Source of the DNA: an uncultured Lentisphaeria bacterium
GTDB taxonomy: Bacteria > Verrucomicrobiota > Lentisphaeria > Victivallales > Victivallaceae
Assembly: GCA_903821255.1 (NCBI GenBank)
Contig: CAIJKT010000096.1
Coordinates: 1-11,431, forward strand
Direction: 5' to 3'
Length of the DNA: 11,431 bases
Shown: in pieces, positions 5,353 to 11,431 of the stretch
Layout: each line of letters begins with the position of its first letter
How positions within the stretch are numbered: the first letter of the stretch is position 1
The notes under the pieces: model-generated
Seen by the model: only the letters and a program-made list of their open reading frames with translations
What the model was told of the DNA's origin: nothing
Database searches by the model: none
Program-made: the position numbers and the translations under genes

Positions 5353-7884
5353 ATGAGAGAACTTGAACGACAAACAAACATGCTTGGAAAAAATCGAATT
5401 TCCCCCGATGGAAACAATTACCCTGTACTGAACTTTTACAAACCGGTAAAAGTCCTATGCCTAATGCTGCTATTGTTTCTGATCGCGCCATGCGGGCAGA
5501 CTGCCGGCGTTGAGAAAAACTCGACATGGACTTTGAAAAAGATTAATGGCGTAACCACTATTTTTCATAATGACAAGCCGGAAATCCTTAATATGGTTTA
5601 TTCCGAAGACACCAAGATGCCCAGAATTACCACAACCCTCTCTCAGATTTTCTCCCGGGAGGCCGGGGTGAACACGTACCAGTTGCCGACAGATGCGGAC
5701 TGGGAACCGTTGGAGATTCAAAACCGGGTCCACGAAGCAAACCTCATTAAAAGGATATCTTTGCTCCTGGAAGATTCGCCGGAGGCGCACATCCTGATCA
5801 GGATACTGCTATGGCCGCCTAAAGACTGGCTCCAGAAATATCCTGAGCACATGGTGTGGAATGAATCAGGCGTGATTCCCGTAAATAAAGACTACCCGCG
5901 CGCCCCCGTGTCGCTAATGTCTGATTTATACACTGCCAGGGCCGCTGAAGCCGTGGCGAGAATTGTCGAGGCTGTGGAAAAAAGCAAATACGCCTCAAGA
6001 ATAATGGGGTATATGCCATGCATCGGCAGCAGCGGCGAGTCAAATGTATACCGGTACGGGGATTGCCTCGCGGATTATTCGCCGGTGGCCCAGGAGGCAT
6101 TCAGAAAATATCTTCTCAAGAAATACGACAGCATTGAAAAGATAAATACGGCTTTGGGCACCAAAATTAAAGACATTGCGGAAATAAAAATTCCATCGGA
6201 AAAAGATTTTCAGACAGACGCGAAAAAATGTTTTTTAACTCCGCAGGAGAGCCGGCTGCCAAGAGAGTATTATGTATTTTCAGAAGAAGTTCTTGCCGAT
6301 AATATTTTAAAAATATGCCATGCGGCCAAAAATAACGGTCCGGGCAAACTGGTTGGAACATTTTACGGGCAGATCGTGCAGGCCGGCCAGTGGGGCGTAA
6401 GAGAACATTTGACTTACGGCAGATATTTCTGGAAAAGAATTGCCAGTTCGCCGGATTTCGATTTTGTATCGACTCCTGCATTTTATAAATACTCCGGGGT
6501 GGAGCATGCGCTGGCAATGCAGGGGCTGCTTGATTCCATAAATCTTTACGGCAAAGCATTTATAATTGAATATGACCGGCCGACTCATCTGCTCTGTTAT
6601 CTCCCGATGCTCGCGACAACCTGGTATTGCGGAAGCGCTGTAAGCGACGGACTTACCCCGCGTGAAGTGTCGGAAGCCGGCAGGGGATTTGATATTTACA
6701 AAAAGAATCAGGATGTTGATTATGGTAAAAATTTCAGAGACTTCTTTGTTGAAAAGGAAAATCAGGGACGTCCGGCCTTTAAATTTGTTCCTCAATCGGA
6801 CAGGTGCCCCGGCAGTATGCAGGAAACGATTAATAACATCAGACGTTTCACTGCTTTTTGCGTGACTAATCCCGCCGCCGGGATGTGGTGGTGGGACCAG
6901 GAGGGAACAAGACGCAGAACTATCGGCGGCATGGCCTTCAATCATCCGCGATTGATGCAGGAAATTAAAAATACCGGCGAAATATTTAAAAAGGCGGTAC
7001 TTATGAACCGGTCGTCAAGGGCCGAAGTCGCCGTCTTTTATGACAATAATTCAATTTTTTACCGGGTCCCCGGAAAAGGCCGTGATTATCTGGCCGATGC
7101 GTTTGTCACAAACCGCATGATTCTTGGCGAGTCGGGCATTCCATTTAACGAATACTTCTTTGATGAAATAGAGGATATCCCGAATATCGGGCAGTATAAG
7201 ATGTTTATATTCCTGAACTCCAATTATGTGACAACTGAACGCAGAAAATGGATAACTGAAAATTTAAAAAAAGACAATAAGACTTTGATATGGTTTTTCG
7301 CAAGCGGACTGATTGATGAGAACGGGATAAAAGTAAAAAATATTGAAGGGCTTACAGGAATAAAGTTCAAAGAAGAAAATGAACCGGAAATAATGGCCTG
7401 TTCCATAAACAGATACGCCGATACGCCAGCCAGCCGTATCCCGGAGAAGTATCAGTCATTCGGCAATTTTGAATCGTCAAAGCTTTATAGTCCCTGGTAT
7501 TCGGTAAGTGATCCTGATGCTGTAATTATGGGTAAAAGCCTGATTAATAAAAAAGCGGTTTTCGCGATGAAAAAGTTTCCGGCCTGGAATTCCGTAGTCA
7601 TGCCGAGCGGTCCGATTCCTGTTCCGCTATTCAAAAATCTGGCGAGGCTTAGCGGAGTTCACTTTTACACTGATAAGGAAAATGTTGTAGTATGTGCGGC
7701 CAGGGACTTGCTGTCAATCCATACCTATCGCGATCACAAAGGCGAATTAATCATTAATCTGCCGGACGATGTCAGCGGCTGTACTGATATGTACACCGGC
7801 GAGAATTATCCCGTTGAAGCAGGACACATTAAGCTGAATGTTGACGGCTTTACCGTTAAACTTCTTCATATCGAGCACCGTTAA
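5353..7884 (+). CDS. Exported clan GH-A glycosidase, GH42-like (beta-galactosidase-type)
   Basis: An 843-residue enzyme expected to hydrolyse a beta-linked sugar outside the cytoplasm. The N-terminus has a long 32-residue leader and then a hydrophobic core (34-46) ending near PCGQTAG; cleavage near TAG52 is likelier than lipidation, because IAPC is not a good lipobox. The TIM barrel covers about 75-480. GSSGES (225-230) offers Glu229 as acid/base. The stretch DYSPVAQEAFRKYL (241-254) with INTALGT is typical of GH42-like barrels. IIEYD (404-408) offers Glu406 as nucleophile, and MWWWDQ (511-516) is an aromatic site motif. Residues 556-690 form a glutamine-amidotransferase-like middle domain (AEVAVFYD, YKMFIFLNS), followed by a C-terminal beta domain. 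AGGAAGG at 5335-5341 supports this start; the next in-frame ATG (5380) has no site. It follows the second pseudopilin and precedes a terminator. Fold confidence is good; exact family and substrate are not certain. Confidence 0.78.
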   Translation: MRELERQTNMLGKNRISPDGNNYPVLNFYKPVKVLCLMLLLFLIAPCGQTAGVEKNSTWTLKKINGVTTIFHNDKPEILNMVYSEDTKMPRITTTLSQIFSREAGVNTYQLPTDADWEPLEIQNRVHEANLIKRISLLLEDSPEAHILIRILLWPPKDWLQKYPEHMVWNESGVIPVNKDYPRAPVSLMSDLYTARAAEAVARIVEAVEKSKYASRIMGYMPCIGSSGESNVYRYGDCLADYSPVAQEAFRKYLLKKYDSIEKINTALGTKIKDIAEIKIPSEKDFQTDAKKCFLTPQESRLPREYYVFSEEVLADNILKICHAAKNNGPGKLVGTFYGQIVQAGQWGVREHLTYGRYFWKRIASSPDFDFVSTPAFYKYSGVEHALAMQGLLDSINLYGKAFIIEYDRPTHLLCYLPMLATTWYCGSAVSDGLTPREVSEAGRGFDIYKKNQDVDYGKNFRDFFVEKENQGRPAFKFVPQSDRCPGSMQETINNIRRFTAFCVTNPAAGMWWWDQEGTRRRTIGGMAFNHPRLMQEIKNTGEIFKKAVLMNRSSRAEVAVFYDNNSIFYRVPGKGRDYLADAFVTNRMILGESGIPFNEYFFDEIEDIPNIGQYKMFIFLNSNYVTTERRKWITENLKKDNKTLIWFFASGLIDENGIKVKNIEGLTGIKFKEENEPEIMACSINRYADTPASRIPEKYQSFGNFESSKLYSPWYSVSDPDAVIMGKSLINKKAVFAMKKFPAWNSVVMPSGPIPVPLFKNLARLSGVHFYTDKENVVVCAARDLLSIHTYRDHKGELIINLPDDVSGCTDMYTGENYPVEAGHIKLNVDGFTVKLLHIEHR

Positions 7885-7912
7885 GACCCCACTCCGCTTT
7901 CAGGATTTGTTA

Positions 7913-7965
7913 ATACCGGATAGTGATCTTAAAGCAGGCAAAGATTACGGTCCGGTATATTTTTA
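7913..7965 (+). terminator. Rho-independent terminator after the GH42-like gene
   Basis: Arms 7913-7930 and 7941-7958 pair over 18 positions, with ATACCGGA matching TCCGGTAT at the base and ATCTT matching AAGAT at the top. Between them are two G-U pairs and one mismatch. The loop is 10 bases (7931-7940), and five T's follow at 7960-7964. It is the only clear terminator between the regulator and this point, so it probably ends a transcript covering the first five genes. Confidence 0.65.
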
Positions 7966-8034
7966 TGTCTGAAATTCTTCAATCAAACTGTAAGAAAAGC
8001 AACAATCCATATTACGCCAGTTTTTCGTACTCCT

Positions 8035-8064
8035 ATTGACGCTATCAATGTTATGGGGTAAATT
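8035..8064 (+). promoter_or_regulatory. Promoter with overlapping inverted repeat for the GH106-like gene
   Basis: TTGACG (8036-8041) and TAAATT (8059-8064) are separated by 17 bases, a good sigma-70-type spacing. Transcription would begin near 8071, leaving a leader of about 40 bases. The -35 box lies within the inverted repeat ATTGA-CGCTA-TCAAT (8035-8049), which would suit a repressor operator. The ribosome site AAGGA is at 8097-8101. The upstream part of this gap (7966-8034) shows nothing else recognisable. Confidence 0.6.
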
Positions 8065-8112
8065 AACGGGACTTATATTTATGAAAAACATTACTCAAGG
8101 AATAATAAATAA

Positions 8113-11100
8113 ATGCCAATCATAACTGAATTGAAAAACCCCGGTTTACAATACCGCCCGGTTCCGTTCTGGAGCTGGAATGACAAGCTGGACCCGCAGG
8201 AACTGCGCAGCCAGATCAACCTGATGCATGAAGCCGGCCTCGGCGGTTATTTCATGCACGCGCGGGGCGGCCTGCTGACCGAATATATGGGAGAAGAGTG
8301 GTTCGACTGCGTCCGGGCAAGCATCGACGAAGGACGCAAACTCGGAATGCACAGTTGGGCCTACGACGAAAACGGCTGGCCCAGCGGATTCGGCGACGGC
8401 CGCGTCAACGGACTGGGATTAAGTTATCAGCAGAAATATCTGCGCCTGAAACCAGTCAAAACAGTTGAAGCGGCGCGGACTGAGCATACGATCGCCTTTT
8501 TTCGCATTGACGGCACCGTGACCGAACTTGCCAACTGTCCTGATACTGAGGTGCTGCACTGCTATTACGACGTCAATCCCTATTATGTCGATACCCTCGA
8601 TGCCGAAGTGACCAGAACTTTCCTCGAGAAGATTTATCAACCGTATCAGGAGCATCTTGGACGCAATGACTGGCAGGAACTGGCCGGGTTCTTCACCGAC
8701 GAACCGCAGGTGTCGCGCAACGGTATTCCGTGGTCATTTATCCTGGAATCTGAATATGAAAAAGCGTATGGCGAAAAACTGCTGCCGCTGCTGCCTCAGC
8801 TCCTACTGGATTGCGGCGGTTTCCGGCGGACCCGGTACCGCTTCTGGCGGCTGGTCACGCTGTTGTTCATGAATAATTTCATGAAACAGATTTATGACTG
8901 GTGCGAAAACCATGGCACCAAAATCACCGGGCACCATGTGCTGGAGGAAACCTACTATTCCCAGCTCACTTCCAACGGCGCGATCATGCCGCAATACCAG
9001 TACTACCATATTCCAGGCATGGACTGGCTGGGGCGCCACATCAAACCGGTAACCACGCCGGTACAGTTGGCTTCGGTCTGCGCCCAGACCGGCAAAAAAC
9101 AGATTCTCTCGGAAACCTTTGCGCTCTGCGGCTGGAACGTCAAATTTGAAGAGCTTAAATGGATTTATCAATGGCAGATGGTGCATGGCATTAATCTGCT
9201 CTGTCAGCATCTGGAGAGCTATTCGCTCAAAGGCATCCGCAAACGCGACTATCCGGCGTCGCTGTTCCGCCATCAGCCGTGGTGGAACGATTACAGGCAG
9301 TTCAATGACTACATTTCACGCCTTGGCGTGCTGCTGTCCGAAGGCGAAATCCGGACCGATGTGCTGATATTGCACGGCCAGTCCAGCGCCTGGCTCAGTT
9401 TTGCCGGGGAACACAACAAAATACTGGACCGCTATTTCGACAGCTTCAATCAACTCAGCGAACTGCTCGACGCAGCTCACATTAACTATCACTACGGCGA
9501 TGAAACCATGATCGCCATGCATGGCGCGGTGACCAGCGGCAAATTTGTCGTCGGCAAACAGCGCTACGGCGTCCTGATCATGCCGCAGATGAAGAATTTC
9601 TCGCCGGAGGTCTATGCTCTGGTGCAGCAATTTGTCGCGGTGGGCGGCCGGGTGCTGGCGGTGAAGAACCGGGTGGAAGATTCACCGTTCTACATCGGCG
9701 GCGAACACGCTGAAGGCTTCGCCGCGCTGGCCGGCAAAATTACCTGGTTCGATACCGAGTCGGAACTGGCGTCCGCGATGCATCGTCATACCGCATCCTG
9801 TCCGGTGGTGAAAGCCGGAACCAGTGCGATAGACGACTTTAGCGCGCAACTCAAGGAAATTGCCTTTACCCGCCGCTATTTCAGCGATCTCGGAGGCGCT
9901 CCTGCTGACATTTATTACTTTACCAATAGCGACCTGAAAAACGGTTACGATGCGGAAATCCACCTTGCCGGCAAAACTGTTGAGCGCTTCGATCCGGCGA
10001 CCGGGGAGTTTGTCCCGGTCTGCTTCCGGATGACGTCAGACGGACGGCTGGCGATACCGCATTATTTCTGCCCGGTGGGCGACCTGGTGCTGGCGGTTCG
10101 GACGGCGGCGGTTTCCGCTTCCGCAGTGGATTTCTTCCGCCGCGACCCGGTGCAACTGGAATCAGGAGTTACGGCGATTTGTCTGGACGGCGAATATTGC
10201 ATTGATTCAATGACGTCGAATCTGCTGACACTGGATTATTGTTCGTTCGCTTTCGACGGTGAACTCCAGGCGGAGAATGAGTACGTCATGTCGATCCAGG
10301 ACCGCCTGCTGCGGCTGAAACGCCCGGTTAACCTGAAAATGGACTTCAAGTTTTATATCGCCGATGATTATGATTTCACCGCTGATTTATTCCTGGTCAT
10401 GGAAATTCCGCAGCATTTCTCGCTGGCGGTCAATGGCCGGATGATGGCGCTGGACGACTGCGGCTTCCTGTTTGATCCGGCATTCCGCAAAATCAACATC
10501 GGCAAGGCGGTGAAGGTCGGGGAAAATATTATCTGCCTGCAAACGCTGTTCTCGCAGCCGGATTCGGTTTATAAATGCATCGAGGCGGCGGCGATTTTCG
10601 AATCGGAGAAAAATAAACTCTCCTACACCATGGAAATTGAGGCGATCTATCTCGCCGGCAGTTTCGGGGTCAAGACCGTCGGCGAATTTCAACAACTCGA
10701 GCGCGAAGCAGTGCGCTGTCCGCGCGGCTTCACCCTGGGACGCCATCCGGAAACAGTGACGCTGGGTAAAGCCCATGAAACCGGGTTGCCGTTCTTCTGC
10801 GGCAAGCTAAATCTGTCGCGCGACTTCACCGTTGAACCGGGGCAGGAATGCGGCCGCTACCTGCTGTTCGACCGGCAGATGGCAATCGTTTCCCGCTTCC
10901 GCATTAACGGGCAGGAACTTAATCCGCTGATCTGGAAACCGTTCAGCATCTGCCTCGACGGCCTGCTACGGCCGGGCGTGAACCATCTGGAAATCGAGCT
11001 GACCAACAGTCTGCGCAACATGCTCGGGCCACACCACCTGGCGGAAGGTGAATCCTACGCAGTCGGTCCGTTCTCCTTCTATAAGGAACCCGGCGTTTTC

Positions 11101-11187
11101 GCCAGGAAGTGGGACGGCGGCCAGGTGGATTGGAATGACGACTACTGCCTGGTGGAATTCGGCATCGACCGGCTGCGCATTGTATAA
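8113..11187 (+). CDS. GH106-like glycoside hydrolase, putative alpha-L-rhamnosidase, no signal peptide
   Basis: A 1024-residue enzyme resembling GH106, whose characterised members remove alpha-L-rhamnose from pectic rhamnogalacturonan-type glycans. The N-terminal barrel opens with PVPFWSWND (16-24), MHARGG (48-53) and YDENGWPSGFG (84-94), the family-type blocks. FFTDEP (193-198), HHVLEET (274-280) and SETF (333-336) provide candidate catalytic or metal-binding glutamates (Glu197, Glu278/279, Glu334). Residues 413-520 look like an amidotransferase-like domain (IRTDVLIL, YGVLIMPQ). The C-terminus is a galactose-binding-like beta-sandwich ending with NSLRNMLGPHH near 970. There is no signal peptide, so action in the cytoplasm on imported oligosaccharides is expected. 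AAGGA at 8097-8101 fits the start. By eye its G+C is higher (about 47-67% in lines counted) than the sampled line of the preceding enzyme (about 40%), and it has its own promoter and terminator. Substrate specificity is inferred only from family. Confidence 0.8.
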   Translation: MPIITELKNPGLQYRPVPFWSWNDKLDPQELRSQINLMHEAGLGGYFMHARGGLLTEYMGEEWFDCVRASIDEGRKLGMHSWAYDENGWPSGFGDGRVNGLGLSYQQKYLRLKPVKTVEAARTEHTIAFFRIDGTVTELANCPDTEVLHCYYDVNPYYVDTLDAEVTRTFLEKIYQPYQEHLGRNDWQELAGFFTDEPQVSRNGIPWSFILESEYEKAYGEKLLPLLPQLLLDCGGFRRTRYRFWRLVTLLFMNNFMKQIYDWCENHGTKITGHHVLEETYYSQLTSNGAIMPQYQYYHIPGMDWLGRHIKPVTTPVQLASVCAQTGKKQILSETFALCGWNVKFEELKWIYQWQMVHGINLLCQHLESYSLKGIRKRDYPASLFRHQPWWNDYRQFNDYISRLGVLLSEGEIRTDVLILHGQSSAWLSFAGEHNKILDRYFDSFNQLSELLDAAHINYHYGDETMIAMHGAVTSGKFVVGKQRYGVLIMPQMKNFSPEVYALVQQFVAVGGRVLAVKNRVEDSPFYIGGEHAEGFAALAGKITWFDTESELASAMHRHTASCPVVKAGTSAIDDFSAQLKEIAFTRRYFSDLGGAPADIYYFTNSDLKNGYDAEIHLAGKTVERFDPATGEFVPVCFRMTSDGRLAIPHYFCPVGDLVLAVRTAAVSASAVDFFRRDPVQLESGVTAICLDGEYCIDSMTSNLLTLDYCSFAFDGELQAENEYVMSIQDRLLRLKRPVNLKMDFKFYIADDYDFTADLFLVMEIPQHFSLAVNGRMMALDDCGFLFDPAFRKINIGKAVKVGENIICLQTLFSQPDSVYKCIEAAAIFESEKNKLSYTMEIEAIYLAGSFGVKTVGEFQQLEREAVRCPRGFTLGRHPETVTLGKAHETGLPFFCGKLNLSRDFTVEPGQECGRYLLFDRQMAIVSRFRINGQELNPLIWKPFSICLDGLLRPGVNHLEIELTNSLRNMLGPHHLAEGESYAVGPFSFYKEPGVFARKWDGGQVDWNDDYCLVEFGIDRLRIV

Positions 11188-11209
11188 TAATCATTAAAGA
11201 GTGAATGTG

Positions 11210-11250
11210 AAACGACCACGGTGCCATTCCGGCACTTCGGTCGTTTATTG
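11210..11250 (+). terminator. Rho-independent terminator after the GH106-like gene
   Basis: AAACGACC (11210-11217) pairs with GGTCGTTT (11239-11246), and inside it GTGCC (11221-11225) pairs with GGCAC (11231-11235) around an ATTCC loop, with a small internal bulge. The 3' arm runs into TTTATT. It starts 23 bases after the stop codon. Confidence 0.78.
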
Positions 11251-11278
11251 TCAACATGCAAATATTAATCGATAATAT
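11248..11278 (+). promoter_or_regulatory. Rightward promoter with operator-like palindrome, for a gene beyond the window
   Basis: TTGTCA (11248-11253) and GATAAT (11271-11276) each differ by one base from the sigma-70 consensus and are spaced by 17 bases. The inverted repeat ATATTA-ATCGA-TAATAT (11262-11278) covers the -10 box, a common place for a repressor site. It begins where the preceding terminator ends. No complete gene follows within the window; a possible start is the ATG at 11400. Confidence 0.5.
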
Positions 11279-11354
11279 CTTATTAATCAACCACTTGTAA
11301 GATTTATTCAACTTTGCCGGATAACGCGGCCACCGAAAGCCGCTCAGCAACAAA

Positions 11355-11381
11355 GAATCAGAAAATTCTTCGCACTGATTC
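11355..11381. repeat. Inverted repeat in the leader near the right edge
   Basis: GAATCAG (11355-11361) and CTGATTC (11375-11381) are perfect 7-bp arms around a 13-base loop. In a transcript from the promoter at 11248 this would be a leader hairpin about 20 bases before the ATG at 11400. No T-run follows directly. Confidence 0.35.
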
Positions 11382-11404
11382 AGCCTGAAAATCCTGCTCA
11401 TGCG

Positions 11405-11424
11405 ATTTTTTTCAAGAAAAAAAT
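11405..11424. repeat. A/T-rich palindrome at the right edge
   Basis: Seven T's plus C, then AA, then G plus seven A's, flanked by A and T, give 9-bp perfect arms around two bases. It could be the start of a coding region rich in Phe and Lys codons (ATG at 11400), or a bent-DNA site. The window ends seven bases later, so it cannot be resolved. Confidence 0.3.
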
Positions 11425-11431
11425 ATTCTTC

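Noticed and set aside
4297..5438. The 12-base string ACTGAACTTTTA present at 4297 and 5427
   Set aside because: A few exact 12-base matches are expected by chance in a window of this size, and the flanks do not match.
6307..6945. 212-codon open frame on the minus strand inside the GH42-like gene
   Set aside because: It lies fully opposite a gene with clear domain structure; its composition looks like an antisense shadow.
8081..8125. 14-codon upstream open frame (MKNITQGIINKCQS) overlapping the start of the GH106-like gene
   Set aside because: The predicted transcript starts near 8071, leaving no room for a ribosome site, and the frame contains the gene's own ribosome site; probably chance.
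8803..9273. 156-codon open frame on the minus strand inside the GH106-like gene
   Set aside because: Long antisense frames are expected in a gene of this higher G+C; no domain was seen.
10943..11401. 152-codon open frame on the minus strand at the right edge
   Set aside because: It crosses the strong terminator and is antisense to the conserved C-terminal domain of the GH106-like protein.

Overview
The window looks like a carbohydrate-degradation region from a Lentisphaerota-type (Victivallis-like) genome, or a close PVC-superphylum relative. That placement is an inference. It rests on two small prepilin-type proteins carrying the H-X9-DG C-terminal signature, interleaved with large secreted glycoside-hydrolase-like proteins, and on a sugar-type regulator with a GntR DNA-binding arm and a LacI-type sensor. 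No SusC/SusD pair, rRNA, tRNA or CRISPR array was seen.

Layout. Positions 1-85 hold three spaced copies of a roughly 20-bp unit with a shared core. This resembles the repeated transposase-binding ends of an IS21-type insertion sequence whose body lies to the left of the window. The element runs directly into a regulator gene (55-1044) that has lost most of its DNA-binding domain. Four more rightward genes follow: H-X9-DG pseudopilin-like protein A (1046-1729), a secreted putative glycosidase of unrecognised family (1747-4227), H-X9-DG protein B (4338-5165), and a secreted clan GH-A/GH42-like glycosidase (5353-7884). A long hairpin followed by a T-run (7913-7965) ends this group. The last gene (8113-11187) is a leaderless GH106-like alpha-L-rhamnosidase candidate. 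It has its own promoter with an overlapping inverted repeat (8035-8064) and a strong terminator (11210-11250). A further rightward promoter with a palindromic operator-like site (11248-11278) points off the right edge.

How the genes may work together. The first five genes read as a regulator plus two tandem modules of [H-X9-DG pseudopilin + exported glycosidase]. The pseudopilins could help present or export the partner enzyme, or bind its substrate. The GH106-like enzyme lacks an export signal, so it would act on oligosaccharides inside the cell. It is richer in G+C than the other genes and transcriptionally separate, so it may have a different history. The regulator is probably non-functional for DNA binding, so the two-module group may now be unregulated or expressed from a promoter in the insertion element.
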